Assembly: GCA_964017145.1 (NCBI GenBank)
Contig: OZ024841.1
Span: 3,782,001 to 3,846,000, forward strand
Source: Agrocybe praecox
Taxonomy: Eukaryota > Basidiomycota > Agaricomycetes > Agaricales > Agrocybaceae
DNA length: 64,000 nucleotides
Reading direction: 5' to 3'
Of the stretch, positions 22,949 to 33,433 are shown one piece after another. Below the pieces are notes generated by a model that was not told where the DNA came from, searched no databases, and worked only from the letters and a program-made list of their open reading frames with translations. Both the position numbers and the translations under genes were made by a program. Each line of letters starts with the position of its first letter. Within the stretch, counting starts at the first letter, position 1.

Positions 22949-23407
22949 TCAGGAGGTTAGTATAGGAGGGAGATGTTGGTTTGTATGCGCTTTACCTTCG
23001 GCATCGGTGGCAGTCAGATTTTTGTGTTCACCCCTCCCAAGGTGGCCATTATCGGCTCTTCCTTTCCCTTTTCCAGATGCACCGTCAGTTTCCTGACGCT
23101 TGGGGGGTCTCTGTTGCGACTTTTCAGGTGAGGAGTGTCCTCTTTTGTTTGGGTGGCCTGCGTTTACATCAGCGTCGTGTTTCTCCAGTATTTGTAGGTG
23201 TTTACCTTCCAGGGATAATTCGGCCATGTCTGCCTGGACTTCGGTATGGGACCGGTCTTCTGGGACATAGATGTCCGAATCCGAATCATTGTCATCATGT
23301 TCGAAAACTGGGGACGCCATTTCCGTATCGAGTTCGGGTATTGCTGGGGGCGTTTCAGATATAGCTTCCTCGGGCATCGCGTTTCTGACAGCGGCAGCGT
23401 ATGACAT
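22949..23407 (-). pseudogene. LINE ORF1, N-terminal part, ended by in-frame TGA
   Basis: This 152-codon frame begins MSYAAAVRNAMP, a common opening of fungal LINE ORF1 proteins. It continues with an acidic Ser/Asp-rich segment and a basic segment (KRGHSSPEKS, PPKRQE). The TGA at 22951-22949 lies in the same frame as the downstream ORF1 part, with 23 open codons between the stop and ATG 22879. One C-to-T change from CGA would explain it; readthrough is possible but unsupported. Confidence 0.75.
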
Positions 23408-23892
23408 GCAGAGGTTTGACAGGTGGCCGAGGTTAGCTAATACCAGTGGTATTTTGGCTTGGGCGGGTGGCTTAGAACTGTATAGTCGTCACATATGTGA
23501 CTCCGGCTCAATTTGTCACGTACCGTAATTTTCATCAACGGCGGCGAGGGGATACTTGGTGCGTAGTTTGTTGTGAGGTGTCAGTTATTCGGTCCCATTC
23601 AGGATATGATTCTCGGTATTATGCACTTCATACATTTCTCAGCCTGGTTTAGTTTCATTTCTTTTGGAGGGGAGGTGGCTTCGTGCATTGCTTAGGTATA
23701 TTGCAAAGTTTTTAGTCATTGTTTGTTCATTTCTCCCACTCTTATAGTCAAAGTACACTTTATAGATTCAATTTGAGAGCGACGTAGGCCTACGTCCCAG
23801 AGAGGTGCGGCTCTGGCACTCAACTCGAATTTTCCTCACCCCAAAGGGCGTGGGAAATTCGCCGTACATGGTGGTACGAGGTCAAGTTGCTT

Positions 23893-23911
23893 TTTCGGTG
23901 CATTTGTGTTT
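23893..23911. repeat. LINE target-site duplication, 5' side
   Basis: This is the second copy of TTTCGGTGCATTTGTGTTT, marking the 5' end of the LINE at 23892. The host sequence then goes on with a stretch similar to 57880-57930, which lacks the insertion. Confidence 0.85.
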
Positions 23912-25352
23912 GTCTTTTTCATTCGATTCGTTCAATGTTGGTGGTTCGTTGCGTTTCTAGATCCATTTTAATTCGTTGTCACCTTGCGCGTCACACGTCA
24001 AGCTTTCAAAATTTCAAGACCTGTAAGGGTGTTGTTTCTTTGCGTCGGATCGTCCTTCTTCGTTCCGTTCCCCTGTTCGAGTGTTCGCCCTACTTTGCTC
24101 TGTCTCTGGTCGCTAATCAATATTTCAATACGTTCTTCTTCTGTTTGTGTATCCATTTTTTGCGTTTAGGATATCCTTCCACCCACCTCGATCAAGTGTC
24201 CGACTTCCGGTACCAAGACACCTACTTCCCTTCTCCTTCGTTCTCCTCGTCCTGCATGCACGTCGTAGTGTTTTTCGCGTGCGTTGTTCGTCGTCGTAGC
24301 TCACTGGCACCTGCTATCGCGTTACACACTTCTCAAATGTTTTTGCAGTGTCAGTTCCTTTTCTTCCTTCTCTTGCTGTGTTCCTTTGCCCTGCATAACG
24401 TCGAAGGATCGTCGAACGACGTAAATCGTAGGTCTAGGTTCTCTCTGCGCCTCGCCTCGCCTCGATTTTCTTGTTTACCCTTTCCTTTCACGGTGCCGTG
24501 TTCACCCCACTCGTTGCTCTCGCTCCATCTCTGGTCAACGGTTGAATGCTCTGCTGTCGTGCTCATTATATCCTTGCACTCACCTCGATCAATCCCCTCC
24601 CATTTGCGGTACCGTGTACTCATGTTCACTCGAACATGTTCCTCTTTGGTTTTCGCCCTTTGTCAATGTAATTGCCACTTGTCTTCCTTTCCCTTTCCTC
24701 TTCGATTATTTATTTCTCATTTACCTTCCCCGCGTTTTCCATTTACCTCCTTCCTTCCTACTTCTCGTTGGCCTCTTTCCCTTATTCTTCCCAGTTGTCG
24801 TTCTCGTCTTCGTACATCTGCGTTCGCATCAATCATTTTGTTCCATCTTCGTGTCTTTTTTCTCAATGCACATCCCACTTTTGTACCTTTCATCATTACG
24901 ATACATGTACGTAATCTGTGGTCCAACCCACATATTGTTTAAGATATACCCGTTTGCTAATGTACTATGAGAAGAAAACAGAACATGAGAGCCCTCCGCC
25001 CGGATATACGGTGGGTATCATGAGAAGAAGAAACAAATCAAAATACGAATAATTTTGTTGAAGAAAAGGAAGCAAGAAAAGGCGAAAACGGACAGCAAAG
25101 TCCACAAGGAAATTATCACAGGAATGAAAAGACGACGAAAGAAAAAGAGAAACGAAACATAAAAAAGAGAAATACAAGCATCGGAACACACAAATCCGGC
25201 CCCAGATATCGAAAGGTAATGAAATCAAACGCGTCGCAGATAGCAATTTGAATTCCCCAACCACGACTGCGACCACCAACTATCGAACGCCCCGGATCAC
25301 CTATCCCACCTAGCTCCACAATTTTATATTCATCTTCCTCCTCCCACCCTCA
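23912..25352. other. Spacer between LINE and kinase relic B
   Basis: No gene seen. From 23.9 to 24.95 kb the plus strand is pyrimidine-rich like the NLR 5' regions, but no NLR follows. From 24.96 to 25.2 kb it becomes purine-rich. It may be the remains of an NLR unit that lost its gene. The long open frame here (23887-24942) reads as low-complexity Ser/Leu/Phe/His and does not look like a protein. Confidence 0.45.
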
Positions 25353-25839
25353 TCAGGACATGCAAGAGCTTCTTCGTCGATCCCTATCCTTTCGTATATC
25401 GAATACCCGAGGCAACATCATCGAATACCCAAGGAATCCAGTCTTGGGCATAGGCACAGGTACTGGATGGGTGACATAGGTGCATAGGGTGACGATGACG
25501 ACGATAACGAGATGATGGTGGAGGATGAGAGAATTTGGCATCCTGGTTAAGAGACGGCCAATTATTGGTAATGTTGGTTGTTGGTGAGAAGACACATATT
25601 CGGTCCGCACGCCTGTAAACAGAAAAAAATCATCAGTTCGTATGTTCGATGGCCCGGACAAAAGGTTATAAAAAAAAAACGAGATAAAGAAATTAAGAAG
25701 ATAGCAGGTGTCGATGTGCGAGCCCAGTCTCGATACCAGCAGAAACTGCGGATCAATAAGAACGAAGAAGAAAAAAGAGGGAAAAGAGAACGAAAAAATC
25801 GAAGAAAAGAAGGAAAAGAACACGTACGGCCTAAACGCG

Positions 25840-26497
25840 TCATACAAAACTTATTGACTCTTCAATTTCCCTTCAACCTTCTATATCCAAGCTATACGTA
25901 TCGTTCGGCATATCCAACCTCGTCAGCTCGACGCTGAACCACACTTCAAAGCCTCATCTCCAGCGTCCTGCGACCGACCGCCATATGCCGATCCAACCGT
26001 GCCAGAGACAGTGAAAGGGAATGTCCCTTGTCCAGGCGACATAACAGGTGTGATAGCATCGACGTTGGAAGATACTACCAGCCCTTGACCAGCCCACCTG
26101 TTGAGAACAAAGGCTCGCCAACGATGACGGAATACTCGTCATCAAATGCCGGTGTGTTTGAGGAACAAACCAAATGAAGAGAGAAGTGGTAATTCAGGCT
26201 TTTCGACGCCGCTGGAAGCTGCACTACCCATCATGATGATTACTACTAACCCTGGTGGTTGTCCTGCGTGCTGAACCAGACGGAACGAGGACTGCATCCT
26301 TCCTCTTCTTCACCCTAAGACACCTAACTTTATACTCGCTCTTCCTGACATGGGCCATAGATGCATAACTGCGGTGGTAGCTTTGTTGTAATGAAGGATG
26401 AGGTGGGATTGAATTTTGTTGTTGTTGCTGCTGCTGTGCATGCGAAGACGAAGACGAAGTGAATCAATAGATCGCACCGAGCCTGTTCGACGACGTC
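25840..26497 (-). pseudogene. Kin4-like kinase relic B, C-terminal part
   Basis: On the minus strand near 25945-25880 is FSVELTRLDMPNDTYSLDI, the end of a KA1 domain, followed by a frameshift. Sequence from 25.6 to 26.5 kb aligns by eye with relic A (6.95-7.9 kb). It stops at the KDZ transposon, and the remainder resumes at 40016. One gene relic was thus cut by an insertion. Confidence 0.75.
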
Positions 26498-26504
26498 GAC
26501 GTCT
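26498..26504. repeat. KDZ element target-site duplication, left
   Basis: GACGTCT here and at 40009-40015 flanks the transposon. Joining the flanks at one copy restores sequence matching the uninterrupted paralogous relic near 7900-7930. Confidence 0.8.
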
Positions 26505-27429
26505 CAGGTACCCATGTTACAGTGTATCATATACAACGATAGAAAGAGTGCCTACAGTGTAGCGCTTCCAACTGATTCAAAGATCTCTTTGAATCTTTCT
26601 ATCCTAGGTGAACCCAAATAGGAAAGTAGGTATTGTAGGGGTAGGGCGGTAGTAGGTAGGGGTAGGGCGGTAGTAGGTAGGTTTGGGTAGGGTATTGGGA
26701 GTGCGGTCTGGGCATGGTAGTGGTATTGCTGCAGGGGTAGGATACAGGTATTCGGGTTGGTATTAGGACTGGGCACGGTAGCTTGAGAATCGACGCGGAT
26801 TTTCGCGTCTTGCCAATACACGCGGAACAGGTTTGGATCGTACAAAAGCGGTGCGCGTATATGGGGGCAGATCAGAATGGGCAGGTTAATAGGATACCGG
26901 GTTGGGTCGAAAAAGATGGGGGAACCTGGGTTGATCGTAGCACCGGGCGCGGTACTCGAGAATCGACGCGGAAACACGCGTTTCTTGAATACACACGGTA
27001 CTGGGTTGATTGTAGCACTGGGCGCGGTACTCGAGAATTGACGCGGAAACACGCGTTCCTTGAATACACGCGGTACTGGGTGCATCGTAGCACCGGGCGC
27101 GGTACTCGAGAATCGACACGGAAACACGCGATTTTGGAATGCACGCGGTACTGGGTTGATTGGAGCACCGGGCGCGGTACCCGAGAATCGACGCGGAAAC
27201 ACGCGTTTCTTGAATACATGTGGTACGGTACTCGGATGGAACAGCAAATTGAATGAGCGCGGATTTTTGTGAATGAACATTTTTAGGTTTGGGGTGTCCA
27301 GGGGCTGCATTGAGATAACCACGAGGTCACCCGGCTATGTAAGTGAAGTAGACTAAAATGTGTTTTCTTTAAATCAAATTGGTATTGATTCGTCTCACGT
27401 GTTTGCGCGTCTACATTACCCCAACTACG
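26505..27429 (+). repeat. KDZ left terminal inverted repeat
   Basis: About 925 bp, matching the reverse complement of 39239-40008. Differences are mostly point changes plus two additional copies of the 75-bp minisatellite unit. The inner edge is near ACCCCAACTACG at 27418-27429. Confidence 0.88.
26941..27235. repeat. 75-bp minisatellite in left TIR, about four units
   Basis: Units start at 26941, 27016, 27091 and 27166; the last is incomplete. Each begins CACCGGGCGCGGTACTCGAG or a close variant and includes GACGCGGAAACACGCG. A degenerate relative lies at 26785-26825. As 75 is a multiple of three, the tract is open in several frames and yields repeated peptides that I do not take to be real. 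Confidence 0.9.
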
Positions 27430-27658
27430 TTTACTTTCATATCTCCGCGTCTTGCATTCTCGTGTGTCTATACTGTACCCGAGCTAAATTCTCTCTGCTA
27501 TATTCTTTCAATTCTACCCGTGTTGAGGCATTTCTATCACGCAGCAAATATTTTTATTACAATTAAAAAAAAAAGGCTCGGGGGGAAGGGAGGACACGCG
27601 CAGAACAAGATACTAAGTACTTTTTTTTAAAAAAAAACCCCCGCGTCGAGAGAAGCAC
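27430..27658. other. KDZ left subterminal region
   Basis: Non-coding, between the left TIR and the 502-aa gene. It contains TATCTCCGCGTCTTGCAT near 27440-27457, the reverse complement of the unit that is repeated in the right subterminal region. A short A/T-rich stretch lies at 27560-27640. Confidence 0.5.
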
Positions 27659-29233
27659 TCATGCATTTTCATCTTCAGGGTGAGCGAAGAGGGACGCTTC
27701 AATGGACTCAAAAGCTTCGAGTGGGTAGCGAGCACTCGCAGTAGCAAGGGAATGTTCCAGGGCAATCTCTGCTCCACTTGTACCATCATCATCCTCACTG
27801 TCACTATCATAACTCCCACTCGCTTCCTCTTCGGAGCTGCCAACGTATTCTGCATCCGCCTCGCTCTCTTTGGCCACATTGTCAACATCCATTGGAATAT
27901 CTGTGCGCGTGAACTCGAGGTCGCTCCACGCGTCAATCATCTCGCGTTTAATAGTATGAGTGACCGTGTCAGAAGAGTCGATTTGAGGACCTGACAGCGG
28001 GGCGAGGCTTTGTGAGTTCGACGCGGAGGGCGTGTCTTTCGAAGGTTTCTCGGTGAAGTCGATGGCGTCCCATGCCATGGCAACTAAGGGATCCTTCAGA
28101 ACGCGGGTTGATGGCTTGGTTCTCTTGGAGACATTTGACGCGATATGGATCGCGCTAAAATCTAAACCTTGCCATTCCTCCGCCACTTTTTTAGTGTTGC
28201 TGGGTGTGTTGACATTGGAAGGCCCGTCCAAGGAATCGTCTTTGGCTGGGCGGGTGGTAGAAAATGCGGTTTTAATTTTTTTGCGTGGTGCTGGACGCGC
28301 AGTCTTCTTCACCGGTACTTCGTCACCGCTGTCGTCCAAGACGATTGGATGCTTAACAGTGGCAGGGGTGGTAGGTCGACGCAGGGTTGAGGTCAAATCC
28401 AAAGACCCGAGATTCACAATGTTTTTAGGAGTGGTGGACTTTGTTGGAAGCACCGGGTCTATTGTTTGAACACCAATGCTGACCATTGCCGGCGATTGTC
28501 TGGCGTGTTTCCCATACAAGAGACCCTGCAGGCCATTCAGTGCATCGGACGCGAGTTGGCGGTTGAGCAGGCATGTCCAACAATCCTTTGCCTGTGGTAC
28601 GATGACTCGCTGCATGGTGGTGGCAATGGCGGGGTCACCTTCTGCTATTTTGGGACTTAATGTTCTCGGCACCGCGTGTTCGTGGAAAGCAAGTGCCGCG
28701 TCGATGTCACCATATTGAATATGAGGGGTGATTCCGTTCGCCGGCTGTTTTGGCATGGTCCAAAAATCGCGATAGTACGCGGTAACCTCATGCCATGGAT
28801 CTTGCGCATCAGTGCCCGCGTCGACGATTTTCTTAACAGCGGGCGTGATGTCGATGACCAAATTGGCGTCGACACCAATACTCCCACCATATGACTGAAC
28901 TATGGAGCGCAAGAGAACCGGTACATGGAGTGGAAGGCCTGACGCGGTGCCCAGACCCAGACAGATCATCCAAGTTTGCTAAATAAAAATAAAAATGAAA
29001 TGCTTAGCAAAGGAATCATGTGATACTATTGATCACCGACTAACCAATTCATCAAAAAAGAGGGAAGTCAGCCATTTGGCCCTCTCTCCCGTAGTATTCA
29101 TAATTTCTCGTAGGATAGGTCGCATGCGGGAGTCACCGTAATCAAGACATTGTTGCCAACGAAGCTGGGCTTTTGCTGCATCAGGGCTAGCAGGATAGGA
29201 GGGGTCAAATAAGTGACAAGGAATAGCGGGCAT
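27659..29233 (-). CDS. KDZ-borne acidic protein of unknown function (502 aa)
   Basis: Two exons, 29233-29045 and 28978-27659, with a 66-nt GT-AG intron (phase 0). ATG 29233 opens MPAIPCHLFDPSYP. I recognise no domain. The N-terminal ~190 residues look globular (GLGTASGLPLHVPVLLRSIV). The rest is low-complexity. It includes a basic stretch (PAPRKKIK), a possible SUMO-interacting motif (HPIVLDDSGDE: hydrophobic core followed by acidic residues) and an acidic Ser/Asp/Glu-rich part before the C-terminus. It is transcribed in the same direction as the transposase just upstream. Its place inside the TIRs makes it transposon cargo or an accessory factor; the function is unknown. Confidence 0.75.
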
Positions 29234-29447
29234 CTTGGTGAAGTAAGTATGAAAGAAATGACAGGATTTGAATTGGTCACAGATAATCGCTCAATAGTCA
29301 CGGATGTGTCATCTTGAAATAAAGTATCTAGTCACATGTAATGATATAACCAAAATAGCAAGACGCGAGCGCGTCTTTTGGTAGGCGGAAGGAAAGACAC
29401 GATTGCGACTCCTGGTACGCGGTAGTCCAATACGCAAATCTACGACT

Positions 29448-32400
29448 TCAGTTCGGAGCCTCATAATCAGCGTTGTTGGTGGAAAAACGAACGTGAGCGC
29501 GGTTAGCAAGCTCAGTCCACTGAGAACATTGCCTGTTTGCGTACGCAATTGCTCCCATGGAAATCCCTGGAGAATTGGCCTTGACTTCATTCCAATCATT
29601 CGCCTTCTTCAAAAAATAGCGTACGGTCCATTGCATTTCATTGGTAACCAGCTTATATTCTTCGTTCCAGCGTTGAGATAATGCTCGTCCGCGTAGCCAG
29701 TGGACGCGTTTAACTGTCAAGAGACGTCATTATCGCGTCTTCAATGTCTTCGGTGTACTCACATTCAAGTAGCGCGGTCGGATCCGCAAGCGCGTTTTCA
29801 ACAGTATTGCCCTCTATTCTAATTGTCACCGATTGCCAGATCCAGGACAGCCTAACTGCAGTTGTGGACCCACGTTCATTGTAATTCAATATAGCTGTAC
29901 TGGCGGCAATGTCCTCACACGCAAGTAGCTGATATTGATTCAGGGTGGTATCGTCGGCACCTAGCATAACAAGGCGACAGCGAACACGATTATATGTCCT
30001 CGCGTGGAACGCAATCTTTGCATTCATTTCATGTAAGGCTGTACGTGCGCGGGTGCGAACCTGAGGTAGATTGCCAGTCCGAATCAACGCGGAATACTGA
30101 AAGGACTTGTCCGCAATGAGCTCCTGTAGATGTGCTAAGTGCTTGGCAGCCTGCTCCACGCGTAGTTCTAACTCTTCAACAATGAATTGCCCATGCGTGT
30201 TGCCGTTGGATGGAAGACAAATCATTTGCTTTTCAATAGGTTGATCGCCTTCTGGTGGAAAAATTCCCACCGGTGGATATGCAACCCCCGCGTCATTTGT
30301 CGCGTCGTTGCCTGTCATGGTCGTCTGTCCATCCCAGTCGATGTCGTCCCCGACAAAAGCTAGGTTGGCTGGACCGCGTTCATAAGTAATTCCTGCCTTC
30401 ACCTGTAGCTCTGCCAAGTGAAGAAAGTATGTTTTCAAAACCTCGCGTAGTTCCTCAATTTTACTTTGCTCAGTTTCATCGATTACGCGACCAATGCCTC
30501 GGACGCGATTCATAATCTCGATTCTAATTCAAGATTAAACACTACACATTGTACAGATATAGTGGAATGCGGACATACTGATTCTCCTCCACAGTAAGAG
30601 CAAATTCAAGCCAAGCATATATATCAGCACCTCCAATGCGTGAGTTATCACGCGTCTGCTCGACTGATCTGCCTGTAGCGCGTTGTCCGACGGGAATATA
30701 AATATCCATTGCTTTCACATCTTCATATCGACGCGATTCCGCATCATTGATTTCCTCAGTCCATTGTCGAAGTACATGGGCGGGTATATTGGTGCAAAGA
30801 TTGTTGAAGTAGGTGGTTATATCTTCTTTCATAATTGAGGCCTTTGTGAGCCGCCGACAGAGATAACTTGCTATGGACAATGCCTTTCTGAAGTTCGAGT
30901 CATTCGCGTGGTCGTCCAATATTTCGGCGCGGTGAGCAAGTGTCGCGGTACGCGCTGCTTGCGAAATCCTATTGAGGGTACTCCAGAGACTTTCCAAAAT
31001 TTCGCCACTCGTTATTGCAGAGCCAGGGATGAACGATGGCGCAAACCGGAAGAAACATTCGTCTTTATGCCCGTGGACGTGGAACATGCCAATCGCGCGA
31101 TCGATCTGCATCCCGGGTGGCAAAAGGTGGCCAATTCGAGCGAACAAATGAACTGAATATTGACATGCAATGTCATAGATTAGAGTGACCCCTTGTTCCA
31201 CAGTTACACCGGTGGTCCGAATAGCCTGCATCAACGCGTAGTCGACATTTTTCTGTTGTTCGCCTTTGAAGAGGTCAACAAGCGCGTTCGGGCTGAAACA
31301 CCCGTGTCGCGAACACGCGACACCTACAACGCCGGTCACATCGCATGATTTCGATGTTTGTTTGGCAGTTTGGAGAACCTTGAACCGGTGCTCGCAAGGC
31401 GCTTTCTGAAGGATTGTGAGATATCTGGAAGAAATAGAGACGTGTCTAATGCTTACCGTTGGCCGTTCAGCTGCAGTCTTCAGAAAGTTGGTGTAATCTT
31501 CGCGTTTTGGAGCCATCCCGGCTCCATCAATTAACCAATAGTTGCGTGAAGGCGCGACAGATCTGACATGGTCAGCTTTGAAGTTTCCATCTGCTACAAA
31601 GACGCGACGGTACATCCATTGATCGCGTCTTTCGCGCCAATCCTGCGGCAGATTAATATCTACCTGAGGACATGCTGGACAGAAAATGGCCATCTCCCCA
31701 TGCGTGGCTTCTTCAGGTTTCTGACCATTATGACCATACCCAGACCATTTCAGTTTTTTGAGCCAGCGCCAAAGACGCGACATCCTTCGGAACTCGTTGT
31801 GCAAGTCGACCACCTCGGATGGTGCCAATGGAGAAGTAATCCTCCTCAACATGTTGTAGAAGTTGTACGCGGATGTATGGAGCTCTAGATTGCTTAAACG
31901 GAAACCGTCAAGAACCTGTACTGTGAACAAAGTACGGATTATTTTGAAGCTTGCCGGGACCATATGGCTGGCTATGAGATCAACGGGGAGAAGGCCCATT
32001 CCTCTGCATTGACAGGAAACCATGCCCAGGTAGTGTATGCCAGTCGTATGGACAACACGCACATATGACGCGTGATAAGTTTCGTGCAACATGCTTTCGG
32101 AAGCGGCACCGGGAGCTGTGTGCATTTCTGCGTCCGCGTCTTCCTCATTTTCGTCGTCACTGTCCATATACGCGGGGATAAATGGGTCATCTATACGACC
32201 CGGCATCTCATCGTCCCACTCGTCAGATTCCACATACGCGGACTCCCGATCTGTCGAGTCGAAGCCGCGCTCTTCGTTTCTATGATCTGTGCTTATGTCG
32301 TCCGCAGAACGCGTTGAATCCAAAGAAACACGCGGTACCGTGTCTTGCTTTTGTGCTTGATATTGGTGTGCAATTGCCCGTTGTTCCTCCACGTCCTTCG

Positions 32401-33138
32401 TCTCCTGATGCTTTTCAATTACATTAATTTCGTGGAGCATACTGTTGCACAAAGGAACACCTTCATGATGTGGAATGAGAAGGTAACATCCTGTTTGCCA
32501 CAGCTTGCTTGGCACATAAAACGACCCATTCCACCTCTCGACGCGGTGCAAGGTGTTGAATCTATGGCTAGTTCGCATGCATCCGCGACAGAGTGTTGGC
32601 GAGGTGAGACAATCAAGACAACGCCATAACGCGAACTTGTCTGTGCAACTTGGACAAGACGCGGCCTCCGGTGACAACGCTTCGCGGCTTAAAAGGCCTT
32701 CAAGAAGACCCGGGGCGCGTTCAACAAACTGGCGAACATAATCGCTCTGAGTCTAGAACAAATATGGATTAGCTTTACCTCAGGGTTATCAACTGTATGT
32801 ATACGCACGCGCTTCTGCGGTAAATCAACGGAATGGGCGTCATCGTTGTCGGTTAAGGCCGCAACGGGCGCCTGTTCCTCGTCGTGTTGTGGCAATGCCA
32901 TATTTGCGGATGTGCGGGCGCTTTCACCATGCGTTGTGGGTCGGTTTGTGTTATCTTCAGGACGCGGTGTGTTTACCCTAGAGGGAGAGGCGGAATTTTC
33001 TTCGGAATGAGCCAATAGATTTGTTCGTTTGCGCTTTTTCGTCACCCGGCTGGGCGGTTCCTCATCAGATTCGTCAAAATAAGCAACAACCTGCTCATCG
33101 CGGTCATAGGGCACATCCGTTTTTTTGGACCTTACCAT
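29448..33138 (-). CDS. KDZ transposase with CxC2-type cysteine cluster
   Basis: Five exons: 33138-32809, 32752-31457, 31405-30579, 30523-29763 and 29713-29448, giving about 1159 aa. Introns are 56, 51, 55 and 49 nt, all GT-AG, and phases agree across every junction. After TQSDYVRQFVERAP comes the cysteine cluster CPSCTDKFALWRCLDC ... CRGCMRTSH (about residues 142-172). The DDE core shows VFVADGNFKADH (D near 498), YDIACQYSVH (D near 620) and SGEILESLWS (E near 680). It also has GVACSRHGCF and a C-terminal part (WLRGRALSQRW) typical of KDZ proteins. The second intron is a multiple of three, so an unspliced frame reads through it. The DDE triad and frame look intact, so the enzyme may be active. 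Confidence 0.88.
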
Positions 33139-33433
33139 TCTTGAAGATGTAGTCTGTTATCTGTTAGCCTTATCTACAAAGTTTATATACTACTTTCGGA
33201 TTACTTATTTTTATTCCGACTTGATGATCAAGGTGGATACGAGTTCATCTTTACCGCGTTGCATCTTTCTTACTTCGAGTTGAAACGATTAGATTCGGTG
33301 AAATGCACTCCTGCCATGTGTATGTACATGTGCAGTACACAATGCCTCTCAGCAAACATGTGTCTGTTGCCGAACATCAGGCAATATATAAAAGGTTCAG
33401 ACTGGATGCAATCCATTGCCATAGAACAGAACA
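33139..33433. promoter_or_regulatory. Shared promoter region of divergent KDZ genes
   Basis: This 295-nt gap separates the start of the transposase (minus) from the start of the 641-aa gene (plus). It must hold both 5' regions. An AATATATAAAAGG stretch at 33383-33395 could act as a TATA element for the plus-strand gene. No other motif stands out. Confidence 0.5.

Larger units (their letters stand above)
15426..23892 (-). mobile_element. Full-length Tad1-like non-LTR retrotransposon (LINE)
   Basis: About 8.47 kb on the minus strand. In element order: 5' UTR (23892-23408), ORF1 with one stop (23407-21281), a spacer, ORF2 with an APE endonuclease and reverse transcriptase (20714-16788), a frameshifted RNase H-like and CCHC tail (16821-15598), a 3' UTR and a 25-nt poly(A) tail (T run 15426-15450). 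A 16-19 bp duplication flanks it. The ORF order, APE endonuclease, C-terminal CCHC and fungal host suggest the Tad1 clade. The copy seems full length but carries at least two lesions, so it is probably inactive. It split a spacer homologous to other NLR-kinase units. Confidence 0.9.

Noticed and set aside
23887..24942. 351-codon plus-strand open frame
   Set aside because: It lies in pyrimidine-rich spacer DNA, is low-complexity Ser/Leu/Phe/His, and overlaps the LINE target duplication. No homologous frame is kept in the other units.
26941..27235. Regularly spaced repeats as a CRISPR-like array
   Set aside because: Units are directly tandem without unique spacers, lie in a transposon TIR of a eukaryote, and have no cas genes nearby.
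26552..27322. 256-codon minus-strand frame in the left TIR and its mirror (39346-39961) in the right TIR
   Set aside because: The frame runs over a 75-bp minisatellite (a multiple of three), gives repetitive peptides in several frames, and shows no domain or promoter. It is best explained by the repeat.
31406..31456. Reading the transposase through 51 nt as coding
   Set aside because: The stretch has GTAAGC at its start and TTCAG at its end. Removing it joins AAERPT to KAPCEH, which fits KDZ proteins better, so it is treated as an intron.
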